Shown piece after piece: positions 56,863 to 64,000 of a stretch of DNA of 64,000 nucleotides. Location: NCBI RefSeq assembly GCF_034440735.1, contig NZ_CP140098.1, positions 2,721,501 to 2,785,500 on the forward strand, read 5' to 3'. Below the pieces are notes generated by a model. The model ran no database searches. It was not told the DNA's origin and saw only the letters and a list, made by a program, of their open reading frames with translations. Source of the DNA: Deinococcus sp. AB2017081 (GTDB lineage Bacteria > Deinococcota > Deinococci > Deinococcales > Deinococcaceae). The first letter of the stretch is position 1. Every line of letters starts with the position of its first letter. The position numbers and the translations under genes were made by a program.

Positions 56863-57330
56863 ATGTCTAAACGATATAAGAATGTGATTAGAAACCAAGA
56901 AGGTAAGAGGGTAGGTTTTCTAGAAGGAAACAAGCGCTGGTATGCCATGTTCTCTGGAGAAGAGTTCTATGTGACCAGAGGCGGGCATATCTACTGCACG
57001 TTTCTAAACCACAAAGAAGAAGTAGAGAAGCTGTTTCTAGGAAGCTTAGATGTATCGGAGTATGACCTACTACAGCTAGGCTTAGACCTTTCAGTCATTA
57101 AGTACCACAGGGAAAAACCCCCTCAAGAAAAAAGAAGGGTTGTCAATAACCCCAAGATATTTATTGGAGTGAGTTACGAAAAGAAGCGTAAGGGCTTCAA
57201 AAAATGGAAGGCGACGATAAAAACCCCCAATGGAATCAAATCTGTTGGTTATTTTGCATCACAGCAGGAAGCACAGGAGGCACAAGCAAATGCGTACACT
57301 AAATATCATCAGGAAAACAACAACGGATGA
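56863..57330 (+). CDS. AP2-like DNA-binding protein (possible HNH-less homing protein)
   Basis: Protein of 155 residues starting MSKRYKNVIRNQEGKRVGFL. Residues about 99-145 look like an AP2/ERF-type domain (FIGVSYEKKRKGFKKWKATIKTPNGIKSVGYF, followed by an A-rich helix), which is common at the C-terminus of phage HNH endonucleases. The N-terminal part lacks a visible HNH motif, so it may be a degraded homing endonuclease or a plain DNA-binding protein. It follows the GIY-YIG gene by 26 bp. Confidence 0.65.
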   Translation: MSKRYKNVIRNQEGKRVGFLEGNKRWYAMFSGEEFYVTRGGHIYCTFLNHKEEVEKLFLGSLDVSEYDLLQLGLDLSVIKYHREKPPQEKRRVVNNPKIFIGVSYEKKRKGFKKWKATIKTPNGIKSVGYFASQQEAQEAQANAYTKYHQENNNG

Positions 57331-57571
57331 GGAGGAAAAGAGAGTATTGGACACCATCATTCCTCAGTTATCTTTTGATGGCATTATCTATCCTACTCGG
57401 ATTATCAAGGCGTATGATTGGAATAAGGACAAGTGGTGGAAAGCCTTTGGTAACTTGACGACAAGGTATAAAGAGTTCATTGAAGTAACGGTACATTGGG
57501 GCAGTGACGGTAAGAAGACTGTTGATTCTGTCTATGGAGAAGACGCACTGACAATTACAGAGATTAATTAG
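57290..57571 (+). CDS. small hypothetical protein (phage)
   Basis: Protein of 93 residues beginning MRTLNIIRKTTTDEEEKRVLDTIIPQL, with WNKDKWWKAFGNLTTRYKEFIEVTVHW in the middle. ATG at 57290 has GGAGG 9 bp upstream and overlaps the end of the previous gene by 41 bp. The Trp-rich middle may be a small protein-binding fold. No family recognised. Confidence 0.6.
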   Translation: MRTLNIIRKTTTDEEEKRVLDTIIPQLSFDGIIYPTRIIKAYDWNKDKWWKAFGNLTTRYKEFIEVTVHWGSDGKKTVDSVYGEDALTITEIN

Positions 57572-57619
57572 TATTATTCACAAACACTTAATATAATAGT
57601 TGTAGAGGTTAAGACTATT

Positions 57620-58069
57620 ATGATTAAGGATGATTACAACAATTTTAGAAAGCTATTGAAGGAAGGGGAAGCAGGAGAAGATACAGTTACCCAATGGTTT
57701 ATCAATAGAGGCAATACAGTCATTGATTCAGCGAGAGACAAGGGTAACTTTAAGGATTGGGATTTAAAGATAGAAACCCCGCACGGGAAAGAACTAACAA
57801 TAGAGATAAAGACAGACAAGAGTATCAGTAACAACCTAGCAATAGAGTTCAGTTCTAGAGGCAAGGACTCAGGCATTGTTTCTACTAAGGCAGATGTCTA
57901 CCTTATCTATTTTGTGAATGACTCCACCCTGTACGCCATGAGGTCAGATGACCTCCGAGAGTGGATAAAAGATAATTCCCCCCGAGTAGTAAAGAACAAA
58001 CAGAATGACTCAGACACTTATTTATACCTTATTCCAAAAGACGTATTTACATCATATGAGGTTCAATGA
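57620..58069 (+). CDS. PD-(D/E)XK-like nuclease-fold protein (phage)
   Basis: Protein of 149 residues. Residues about 16-62 show the restriction-endonuclease fold pattern: a helix with GEAGEDTVTQWFINRG, DSARDKGNFKDWDLKIE with the acidic residue, then LTIEIKTDKS giving E-x-K. A later STKADVYLIYFV strand and a helical end fit the fold. It could be a Holliday-junction resolvase-like, exonuclease or anti-host nuclease; none is proven. The leader AGAGGTTAAGACTAT is shared with the gene at 53378. Its stop overlaps the next ATG. Confidence 0.65.
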   Translation: MIKDDYNNFRKLLKEGEAGEDTVTQWFINRGNTVIDSARDKGNFKDWDLKIETPHGKELTIEIKTDKSISNNLAIEFSSRGKDSGIVSTKADVYLIYFVNDSTLYAMRSDDLREWIKDNSPRVVKNKQNDSDTYLYLIPKDVFTSYEVQ

Positions 58070-58533
58070 ATTCAGAACTAGAAACCCTCCTGAAAGCTAA
58101 CAACACAAGCTATGCCGAGATAACAACAAGACTCGGATTTACCAAAGGGCAACTCCGTAGGTATGTCACGTCTGATGACCTTACCTATAAATTCAAGCTG
58201 CTTGTGAGGCTATCGAAAGCAGGCTACACCATCCCGTACCACCATAGGCCACAGTGCAAGACCTGCAAGAGTCGCTACATCCCTCATAGCTATAGGCAGT
58301 ACCAGTGTTCAGAGTGCATAGGGTTACCAGGGTATGACCTGACACCCTCGGACTACAAAGACCTTGAGGTCTCCCCTGCCAGGGCAGCAGCAATACTAGG
58401 GCTGCCCAAAACCTCTCAGGTATATTCCCTGCTTCAATCTTGGGATGATGACCAAGAAGAGAAGATGGTGCAGAAGTTGAAGAAGCTGACGGGTGAAACA
58501 GGGGCAAAACCCCCCAAGAAGAAAATACAATAA
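58066..58533 (+). CDS. HTH plus zinc-ribbon protein (phage)
   Basis: Protein of 155 residues. The N-terminus has an HTH-like segment (NTSYAEITTRLGFTKGQLRRYV). A zinc ribbon follows with CKTC and CSEC pairs (CKTCKSRYIPHSYRQYQCSEC). A second HTH-like part is SPARAAAILGLPKTSQVYSLL, and the end is Lys-rich. This mix suggests a DNA-binding regulator or replication accessory protein. It overlaps the nuclease-fold gene (ATGA). Confidence 0.65.
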   Translation: MNSELETLLKANNTSYAEITTRLGFTKGQLRRYVTSDDLTYKFKLLVRLSKAGYTIPYHHRPQCKTCKSRYIPHSYRQYQCSECIGLPGYDLTPSDYKDLEVSPARAAAILGLPKTSQVYSLLQSWDDDQEEKMVQKLKKLTGETGAKPPKKKIQ

Positions 58534-58536
58534 GGC

Positions 58537-58809
58537 ATGGCAGTAAAACCAATAGAACACATAGCAATCAAAGAGGAATGCAGGAAGCAGGGAGTAGAGG
58601 TCTTCTCAATCTTTAGCTACAACACAGAGAATAGAAGGGAAGATAGCACGGTCAAGGAAATCATCTTCAAGAGTCGCCTCAAGAGAGATGAAGTCCTTGC
58701 TGTCGCTATCGTTTACTTTAAAGCTATTGGTTATGTCGGCAAAGTGAATGTCATTCCTCTTCAACCTGAGTATTTCAGGGCAAGCCTGTCCAACAGACTC
58801 AGGTACTAA
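58537..58809 (+). CDS. small hypothetical protein (phage)
   Basis: Protein of 90 residues starting MAVKPIEHIAIKEECRKQGVEVFSIF, mixed alpha/beta, with a LKRDEVLAVAIVYFKAIGYVGKVNVI core. It starts 4 bp after the previous stop. The ribosome site is weak (AAGAAG run). No motif recognised. Probably part of the same early operon. Confidence 0.6.
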   Translation: MAVKPIEHIAIKEECRKQGVEVFSIFSYNTENRREDSTVKEIIFKSRLKRDEVLAVAIVYFKAIGYVGKVNVIPLQPEYFRASLSNRLRY

Positions 58810-58832
58810 AAACCCCCCAAGGAGAAAACAAC

Positions 58833-58973
58833 ATGAGTAAGAAAGAAGTATCACTAGAAGTAGAGAAGATGATGAAGCAGGATGCAGCATTACAACAGAA
58901 GACAGCAGAGGCATTCATCTTAGCCAAGTCAGCAGAACTCCAGAGACTCAGGAAGCAGGATGCAAAAGCGTAA
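58833..58973 (+). CDS. 46-residue charged helical protein (phage)
   Basis: MSKKEVSLEVEKMMKQDAAL to LQRLRKQDAKA, entirely helix-forming and rich in Lys, Glu and Ala. AAGGAG lies 7 bp before the ATG, and its stop overlaps the terS start by 14 bp, so it is very probably translated. Position just before terS suggests a packaging or DNA-binding accessory role (inference). Confidence 0.65.
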   Translation: MSKKEVSLEVEKMMKQDAALQQKTAEAFILAKSAELQRLRKQDAKA

Positions 58974-59430
58974 GTATACAGAAGACGACTGCTTTAGGAT
59001 TTGGTGCAATCTCGGAGAAGAGAGGAGTATGGAAGAGGTTGCTAGTATCACTGGGAAATCTCCCAAAACTATCTACAACTATTCCTCTTCGGGAAAGTGG
59101 AAGGCAAGGCTAGAGGAGTTGTCACAGAAGGATAAAGAGGTCATTGAAGCGATTGTTAGGGATTCTGACACTAAGAGAGTCTTGACTGAGATGGAAGTGT
59201 ATAGGGGGCTGAGTGAGTCCCTACTTCAAACCATCACAGATTCTCTCCCTCTGCTACAGCCGACTGCATCAGCCAGGGAGTTAAAGACCCTCCTAGATAC
59301 CTACAGACTCATCAACGGTCAGCCTACCGACATCACGAAAACAGAGGTAGCCCAGGTCTCTACAGAGAACCTGTCCACCCCTGAACTGACCAGCCTTGCT
59401 GCTGACGTGGCAGAGAGATTGTTTAACTAG
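58960..59430 (+). CDS. Phage terminase small subunit
   Basis: Protein of 156 residues. An N-terminal HTH (DCFRIWCNLGEERSMEEVASITGKSPKTIYNYSSSGKWKARL) is followed by helical oligomerisation segments. This is the usual TerS layout, DNA recognition plus ring assembly, and it lies upstream of terL. In this element terS and terL are separated by two reverse-strand genes. No exact family signature, so the call depends on layout and position. Confidence 0.7.
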   Translation: MQKRKYTEDDCFRIWCNLGEERSMEEVASITGKSPKTIYNYSSSGKWKARLEELSQKDKEVIEAIVRDSDTKRVLTEMEVYRGLSESLLQTITDSLPLLQPTASARELKTLLDTYRLINGQPTDITKTEVAQVSTENLSTPELTSLAADVAERLFN

Positions 59431-59478
59431 TTCCTCTAACTGGGTTTAGGGTAAAAAGTTTTAGGAGTACCTAACAAA

Positions 59479-59503
59479 AATCCCCCAAAGAAAAAAGGGG
59501 ATT
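59479..59503 (-). terminator. Terminator of the reverse-strand gene pair
   Basis: Read leftwards: AATCCCC-(TTTTTTCTTTG)-GGGGATT followed by TTTG. It overlaps the stop codon of the lipoprotein gene and may also end transcripts coming from terS. Confidence 0.7.
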
Positions 59504-59726
59504 ACTGGTCTATCTCCGACATAACTTTATCCTTGGCAATACCTGAACACATACCTTGTGAACCACGTAGGTATTCCTCTAGAGATTGAGTTGTATCAAT
59601 GTGCTTATACTCAGCGGAAGAGAAGTCCATACACTCTTTATATAATCGTTCATACTTCTGTGCCATAGTCTCGGGTTTCTGACACCCTGCTAATAACACA
59701 CAGACAGCTAGCAGCAAAGGCTTCAC
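59502..59726 (-). CDS. small lipoprotein (phage accessory gene)
   Basis: Protein of 74 residues with lipoprotein signal MKPLLLAVCVLLAGCQKPET (lipobox LAGC). The mature part is about 60 residues, charged, with two further Cys (YKECMDFSS and GMCSGIA) that could pair. The ATG overlaps the stop of the upstream exported-protein gene. Small lipoproteins of temperate phages often block superinfection or alter the envelope; Rz1-like spanin is less likely because no Rz gene overlaps. Function unproven. Confidence 0.7.
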   Translation of the reverse strand: MKPLLLAVCVLLAGCQKPETMAQKYERLYKECMDFSSAEYKHIDTTQSLEEYLRGSQGMCSGIAKDKVMSEIDQ

Positions 59727-60196
59727 TTCACGCCCTCAGGATGTGCCTGCTTCCAATCCTTGATAAAAGCGTCGTAAAGAGTATAGGCATATTGTGCCAC
59801 CTTCAAGTTAATAGCACTAATAGAAATTTTCTCAGTGTAATAGGTTGTTTCATAACCACTTCTCACTAGCAATGTATTGTGACTCGGAAGACCAATCGGA
59901 TATAGGGAAAGTGTCGCTGTTACATTGCCAATATCAAGCTTACCGAAGTAGGAAAAGTCAGTGCTTCCTAGTAGCTTATATTTACATCTGATTGACTTTC
60001 CTATGACAAAACCAAGGTCTATCAGAGATGTCGAATTTTCAACAGATACTTCAGGTATTAAGTCCTGTAAATAATCTCCCCTTACCATAGTTACGAATTT
60101 AGGTTCAACACATATCTCCTCTGCCTTTAACTCCGAAAGGTTGACGGCAGAAGCCCCACAGGACAGCAGGGCAGCCAGCAGCACAAGTTTTCGCAC
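59723..60196 (-). CDS. exported protein (phage accessory gene)
   Basis: Protein of 157 residues, signal MRKLVLLAALLSCGASAV. The mature part has two Cys (EEICVEPKF and KSIRCKYKL) and a beta-rich body (VTATLSLYPIGLPSHNTLLVRSGYETTYYTEKISISA), ending in a helical, charged tail. It overlaps the lipoprotein gene (ATGA), so the two form a unit on the strand opposite the packaging genes. This is a typical accessory 'moron' position between terS and terL. No family recognised. Confidence 0.7.
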   Translation of the reverse strand: MRKLVLLAALLSCGASAVNLSELKAEEICVEPKFVTMVRGDYLQDLIPEVSVENSTSLIDLGFVIGKSIRCKYKLLGSTDFSYFGKLDIGNVTATLSLYPIGLPSHNTLLVRSGYETTYYTEKISISAINLKVAQYAYTLYDAFIKDWKQAHPEGVK

Positions 60197-60253
60197 CCTC
60201 CCAGCCTACCCCAGCGAGGCTGAGGCAGGTGCCGCACATGGACACACCCCCCA

Positions 60254-61714
60254 ATGAAAAAAGAATTGAACACAGCAGACCAACTTAAAATAATCAGAGA
60301 CGCAGGGGAAAGAGACTTTGAATTCTTCCAGCGACAGATACTCCAAATACCAGAGGAGTTCATCAGACCACATCAGCTAGGCTGGGTAGACTCCTTTGAG
60401 ACCTACACAAAGGTCATGCTGCTTGCCCCTAGAGAACACCTCAAGTCCTCTACGCTAACAGCCTATCTCCTCTGGAAGGTTCTCTATAACCCTGAACTCA
60501 GGATACTTATTGTCACCATCTCAGACTCTCTGGCTAGCGGAATGCTGAACAGAGTTAAGACCATCCTAGAGACAAACCCCAGAATCAAGAAACTGTTTGG
60601 TGACGTGAAGGGTAACGGTATATGGGGTGCAGAAGGACTGACTCTCAAGAGGAAGAACGTCTACACAGAACCGACCATCAAGGCCATAGGCGTAGGTACG
60701 GCTGCTGTTGGGTCTCGCTGTGACCTCCTCATCTGTGATGACCTCACGGATTCACAGAAGGCGGATAGCCCTGCTGAGAGGCTGAAACTCTCGGAGAGAT
60801 TCTTTGGGGAGTTGTCCTCCCTGGTGTTCGCAGGGGGCAGAACTATTGTCCTGGGAACACGAAAGTCCAAGGATGACCTCTACTCCGAGATTCTAGGCAA
60901 CAAGTCCTTCTATTCCATTGTTCAGTCTGCTATTCAATCCCATTCCCTAGAAGAGTTGGAGTATGAATACATCAGAGATGCTAATGATGTGATTGTAGAT
61001 GTAGCAATCAAGACGGAGGCAGTAGAGGTTCTAGACCCTATCAGGTGGCCTCTGCAACGGCTTCTGCTGAGGAGGGCTGAGACAGGTTCTACCTTATTCC
61101 TCAGGGAGTATCAGAACGATATCAGCAGCTTCAAGGGTGCCTTCCTGAAACCAGAATGGCTAAGACTGGCAGAGGAAATCCCCCCTTGGAAAGAACTCAA
61201 TATCTACATGGGCGTAGACCTTGCTATCTCGGAGAAGCAGACAGCGGACTTTACCGTCATCACAAGTATTGGACACCATAGGAAAACCAACAGGATATAT
61301 CTCCTGAGGATGCACAGGGGTAGGCATGACTTCCCCACAACCCTAGAGAATATCCAAGGGGAGTTTAATTACTGGAAGGATAAAGGCGTCAGACCTCTCA
61401 AGATAACCGTAGAGTCCAACGCTGCACAGAAAGCTACATACCAGATGCTATTCAAGACCAGCAACCTTCCTGTTATCCCTAGCCATACCAGTAAGGGCAA
61501 AGAATCAAGGATGACCCTCCTAGCCCCTTACTTTGAGAACAAGAGAATTACCCTCAGTCCAGACTTTGACCCTGAGGGAGTATTTAAGACTGAATGGTCA
61601 GCTTTTCCTAATGCCAGAGTCCATGACGACTCACTAGATGCAGTGGAAATTGCCCTACGCCCAATCCTTAGCGGGGGCAAATCAGGACAGGTAGTAATCG
61701 GAGGAATTAGATGA
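60254..61714 (+). CDS. Phage terminase large subunit
   Basis: Protein of 486 residues. The N-terminal ATPase has the Walker A-like LLAPREHLKSSTLTAYLLW, the Walker B-like DLLICDDLTDSQ and the coupling motif TIVLGTRKS. The C-terminal RNase-H-like nuclease has YMGVDLAISEKQTADFTVIT, an acidic residue in ITVESNAAQK and the final VHDDSLDAVEIAL. These are the standard TerL elements for headful or cos packaging. The ATG lies 57 bp from the divergent exported-protein start; its stop overlaps the portal ATG. Confidence 0.9.
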   Translation: MKKELNTADQLKIIRDAGERDFEFFQRQILQIPEEFIRPHQLGWVDSFETYTKVMLLAPREHLKSSTLTAYLLWKVLYNPELRILIVTISDSLASGMLNRVKTILETNPRIKKLFGDVKGNGIWGAEGLTLKRKNVYTEPTIKAIGVGTAAVGSRCDLLICDDLTDSQKADSPAERLKLSERFFGELSSLVFAGGRTIVLGTRKSKDDLYSEILGNKSFYSIVQSAIQSHSLEELEYEYIRDANDVIVDVAIKTEAVEVLDPIRWPLQRLLLRRAETGSTLFLREYQNDISSFKGAFLKPEWLRLAEEIPPWKELNIYMGVDLAISEKQTADFTVITSIGHHRKTNRIYLLRMHRGRHDFPTTLENIQGEFNYWKDKGVRPLKITVESNAAQKATYQMLFKTSNLPVIPSHTSKGKESRMTLLAPYFENKRITLSPDFDPEGVFKTEWSAFPNARVHDDSLDAVEIALRPILSGGKSGQVVIGGIR

Positions 61715-63015
61715 ATCTTACAAACAAAGAATTGAACTTAATTGCATCAAGTAAAAAGGTCTGGAACTATTACAACAATGATTTTGTAACCGACTATCCG
61801 ACCAAGGCTGTACAGCTTCCACTCGGTAGAACCATCAAGGACACCCTTGTCTCTGACAACTGGATTAGCAAGACTGTCAACAGGTTTGCCTCAGCGACAG
61901 TAGGCAAGTATTCCAGCATTGAAACAGAGGATGCCAAGCTAGCGGAGTATATCGCCCTTTGGCATGAAGCTATAGATTTTGAATCTAAAATCACCAGCAT
62001 TGCCAGATACCAAGGACTCTTCGGATATGCTGTTGTCAAGCTGGTTTTCACGTTCCCAAGAGACGCTGACGGTGGAATCATGGTCTCTACCCCTGAGGAA
62101 TTCCTACAAGGGATAGACCTTGCCGTCTTTGGTTCCGACAAGGCAATTGTTAGATACGATGAATACGGTAAACAAGATTCCGTACTTATCCAAGTCGGCA
62201 AGACTCTAGAGGTCTTTTATTCCGACAGGATAGAAAGGTATGAAATTACATCAGGCGGACTCTACAAGCTAATCAGCACTGAATCTACGCCTATTGGCCC
62301 CCTTGTGTTTGTGGTCAACAACCTAGAAACAGGGGTTAACAGCAACTCCGATATTCACCACATTGTTACCTTGCAAGAGGCGCTGAATGATGCCCTCACA
62401 TCTTTACGCCTAGTTACTCACTACCACGGATTCCCAATCTATACGGCTACTGGTGTAACTCCTGCCTACGATGAAGACGGCAAGGCTAAGCCTATGATTA
62501 TGGGCGCAGGTATGACCCTTCAAACAGAAGACCCTGACGCTAAGTTTGGAAGAGTAGAGATGCCTCAGATAACGCCCCTCAAAGAATCTATTGAGGAACT
62601 AACCAAGGAGATAGCAGTAGCAACCAACTCCTTAAGCCTCCTGACAGGCCAAGCCCCCTCAGGTGTCGCCTTGGCCTACTTGCAGTCTGACTTTCAAGCA
62701 GCAGTCACAGAGAAGCAGATGAAGATATCTAACTTCATCAAGAAGCTACACCACACCATCTTTAAGCTGATTGACTACACTTACACCACCAGCTTTAGTA
62801 AGTCTGGATTCAAGGTGTTTGTGGCGGGATACAACCCAATCCTTGCTGACTTGAATTTCCAGCAGGCTAAGGAACTCTATAGCCTCGGTAGTATCACCAG
62901 AAAGACTCTGCTTGATGCCGCTGATGTTGTGGAAAACACGCAAGCAGAACTAGACGCCTTGGCTACGGAGGGGGCAGCTTCACCAGACGGCCTTACAGCC
63001 CTCCTGAGAGGATGA
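61711..63015 (+). CDS. Phage portal protein (SPP1 gp6-like)
   Basis: Protein of 434 residues. Recognised by size, position between terL and the MuF-like gene, and elements such as RYQGLFGYAVVKLVF, the clip/wing region, SIEELTKEIAVATNSLSLLTGQAPSGVALAYLQ (stem helix) and a C-terminal helical part with VFVAGYNPILADLN. The portal is the dodecameric channel through which DNA enters the head. ATGA overlap with terL. Confidence 0.82.
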   Translation: MNLTNKELNLIASSKKVWNYYNNDFVTDYPTKAVQLPLGRTIKDTLVSDNWISKTVNRFASATVGKYSSIETEDAKLAEYIALWHEAIDFESKITSIARYQGLFGYAVVKLVFTFPRDADGGIMVSTPEEFLQGIDLAVFGSDKAIVRYDEYGKQDSVLIQVGKTLEVFYSDRIERYEITSGGLYKLISTESTPIGPLVFVVNNLETGVNSNSDIHHIVTLQEALNDALTSLRLVTHYHGFPIYTATGVTPAYDEDGKAKPMIMGAGMTLQTEDPDAKFGRVEMPQITPLKESIEELTKEIAVATNSLSLLTGQAPSGVALAYLQSDFQAAVTEKQMKISNFIKKLHHTIFKLIDYTYTTSFSKSGFKVFVAGYNPILADLNFQQAKELYSLGSITRKTLLDAADVVENTQAELDALATEGAASPDGLTALLRG

Positions 63016-63021
63016 CCCTAG

Positions 63022-63804
63022 GTGAGTACCGCACAGACTCTCCATGACACCTTGCTGAGGCTTGTAGAGGCAAGCGCAAAAGCGGACAGCGCCGTGATTG
63101 AGGCAGCCCTACCAGAACTGGCCTCGATGGTAGGGGGTAGCCCTGCCGACCTCAGCGCCTTCTTCAAGGCTGACCCTGAGGGGATACGCCTCTTCCTGGC
63201 TAAGGGTGTCTCCCCTACCTCCTTTGCAGGCAAGCGCTTTGCAGCCCTCCTCCCCTTCCTGGCCGAGATGCTGAACGCCATTTACGCCCATGAGAGGGGG
63301 CAGGTTGAAACCTTCCTGGCTGCCAAGACCGCAGGGGAAGACCTGGCTAGGACATCCCTCTTCATGTCTCCGACCATCAAGGCAGCCATTCTGGATGAAT
63401 GGGTCAACAAGCCTTGGAAAGGCGTAGCCCTCTCAGAACGCATCTGGGATTTCTCCAAGGCGTCAGAAGATAGCCTTCTTAAACTTATTGCGACAAAGAT
63501 TGCTGAGGGTAAATCCCCCAAGCAGATACAACCAATAATTAGGAAGGTTTTTAAAGACCAGTCTACATATAACGTTAGGCGTCTCTTGCTTACAGAGTCC
63601 TCTAGGGTCTGGCATGATGTTCAGAATCTCGCCTACCAAGAGTTTAAGCACATCAAACATGTCAAACTGAAATATGGTGTTAGGCATAAGAAGGATTGCG
63701 CTTGTACGCCTTGGCATGACAAAGGCAACATTCCCTACGAAGATGCGCCTACAATGCCTATTCATCCCTTTTCTTCATCCTATTTACAGGCAGTCGTGGT
63801 TTAA
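63022..63804 (+). CDS. Phage minor head protein, MuF/SPP1 gp7-like
   Basis: Protein of 260 residues starting at GTG. Its C-terminal half has the MuF pattern: VRRLLLTESSRVWHDVQNLAYQEF, LKYGVRHKKDCACTPWHDKGNIPYEDAPTMPIHPFSS, with His and Cys clustered as in the family. The N-terminal 120 residues are helical and specific to this phage. No toxin domain is fused at the end. It sits 6 bp after the portal gene, as expected for a head-morphogenesis gene. Confidence 0.8.
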   Translation: MSTAQTLHDTLLRLVEASAKADSAVIEAALPELASMVGGSPADLSAFFKADPEGIRLFLAKGVSPTSFAGKRFAALLPFLAEMLNAIYAHERGQVETFLAAKTAGEDLARTSLFMSPTIKAAILDEWVNKPWKGVALSERIWDFSKASEDSLLKLIATKIAEGKSPKQIQPIIRKVFKDQSTYNVRRLLLTESSRVWHDVQNLAYQEFKHIKHVKLKYGVRHKKDCACTPWHDKGNIPYEDAPTMPIHPFSSSYLQAVVV

Positions 63805-63882
63805 CAAGGGCAACAGAAAACATACCGCCATTAAGATAAGTATGTAGTGATGAACTGCAACTTAACTTAATGGAGTCATTGA

Positions 63883-64000
63883 ATGTCAATTGAAACCGAA
63901 ACAAACACAGAGTCTACCAAGGTGGTAGAGGATGCAAAGCCCCACACTGGAACACCAGACCAGCCGCTAACCAAAGAACAGAGGTTAGAGAATGATAACT
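63883..64000 (+). CDS. Start of next head gene, probably scaffolding protein (partial)
   Basis: ATG at 63883 with GGAG 9 bp upstream starts MSIETETNTESTKVVEDAKP, an acidic, Thr-rich and apparently disordered N-terminus running to the window edge (LTKEQRLENDN). Acidic N-termini at this position, after the MuF-like gene, are typical of scaffolding proteins. Too short for certainty. Confidence 0.55.
   Translation, partial: MSIETETNTESTKVVEDAKPHTGTPDQPLTKEQRLENDN

Larger units (their letters stand above)
54238..63522 (+). repeat. Dispersed C-tract motif AAAWCCCCC(C)NARGRA
   Basis: Copies on the plus strand lie near 54238 (AAAATCCCCCCGAAGAAAAA), 55108, 55632, 56698, 57112, 57230, 57974, 58505, 58807, 59477, 60244, 61180 and 63512. 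Some are between genes, others in genes in different frames (Lys-Pro-Pro, Lys-Thr-Pro, Lys-Ser-Pro). In the left segment, copies near 53786 and 53888 are on the other strand. This points to selection at the DNA level rather than on protein sequence. Confidence 0.5.
52580..64000 (+). mobile_element. Prophage (siphovirus-like), left part; right end beyond the window
   Basis: Base composition changes abruptly from strongly GC-rich to far more AT-rich at about 52,580-52,700, inside a host permease gene. The content is phage: terS, terL, SPP1-type portal, MuF-like minor head protein, homing endonuclease, and many short overlapping genes. No integrase, lysis or tail gene is in view. The left boundary is approximate because the attachment site needs the right end to define it. 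The left 2 kb looks like a replication/control module, which also allows a phage-plasmid style of life (inference). Confidence 0.85.

Overview
The window reads as a chromosome segment of a Deinococcus-like bacterium (inference). From 1 to about 52,580 the DNA is strongly GC-rich, genes are tightly packed with many GTG/TTG starts and 4-base overlaps, and the gene set fits that group: a LysW-type aminoadipate kinase, bacillithiol enzyme BshC, an mraZ-rsmH-ftsL-ftsI cluster, type A RNase P RNA, Ser/Thr kinases with a beta-propeller sensor, and secreted S8 and HtrA proteases. From about 52,580 to the right edge the base composition drops sharply, codon use changes, and the genes are those of a tailed phage: small and large terminase, portal, MuF-like head protein and the start of the next head gene. 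No tRNA, rRNA operon, CRISPR array or complete insertion sequence was recognised.

Layout of the host part. 1-5.4 kb: DUF1294 protein, LysZ, HtrA-type protease, S1-domain protein, MazG and a Nudix hydrolase. 5.4-9.1 kb: a frameshifted DUF4384/PEGA envelope gene, an FtsX-type permease, a 3D-domain protein, then a low-GC, palindrome-rich gap. 9.1-12.2 kb: division cluster under an MraZ box. 12.5-18.6 kb: DUF423, rnpB, two pseudouridine synthases and the three-gene proton-translocating transhydrogenase. 18.8-30.9 kb: S8 protease with a tiny downstream ORF, a DUF4127/sugar-kinase pair, aldehyde dehydrogenase, tandem DinB-fold proteins, class III aminotransferase, WecG-type glycosyltransferase, a Crp/Fnr regulator and BshC. 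30.9-42.4 kb: FtsY, a glutaredoxin-like protein, a kinase-NHL receptor divergent from a 600-residue unknown protein, a second atypical kinase overlapping holA, acyl-CoA dehydrogenase, an FAH-family hydrolase and a second Crp/Fnr regulator. 42.4-52.6 kb: LolD-like ATPase, LytR-CpsA-Psr protein, a Thr/Asp-rich lipoprotein, ClpA/ClpS, a DUF2726 protein, two tandem paralogous lipoproteins and an ABC-2 exporter operon.

The phage element sits inside the third gene of the ABC-2 exporter operon: the second permease is cut off after about 180 residues. The left part of the element looks like a replication and control module. It has three 14-bp direct repeats, five near-palindromic 16-bp iterons spaced at helical-turn intervals, a consensus promoter followed by a terminator hairpin, a 47-residue ribbon-helix-helix protein, and a winged-helix protein that could be a replication initiator. 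After it come a GIY-YIG homing endonuclease, an AP2-like protein, a PD-(D/E)XK-like protein, several small unknown genes, and the packaging/head genes. A reverse-strand pair of exported proteins sits between terS and terL. No integrase is visible, so the right end and any integrase must lie beyond the window. The element also carries a dispersed, orientation-biased C-tract motif found in several reading frames and between genes.

Best candidates for something new are the phased-iteron/RHH/winged-helix module, the dispersed C-tract motif, the exported gene pair between the terminase genes, the 47-residue ORF behind the S8 protease, and the unknown 600-residue protein between two Ser/Thr kinases. 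All functional statements rest on motif recognition by eye; no searches were run.
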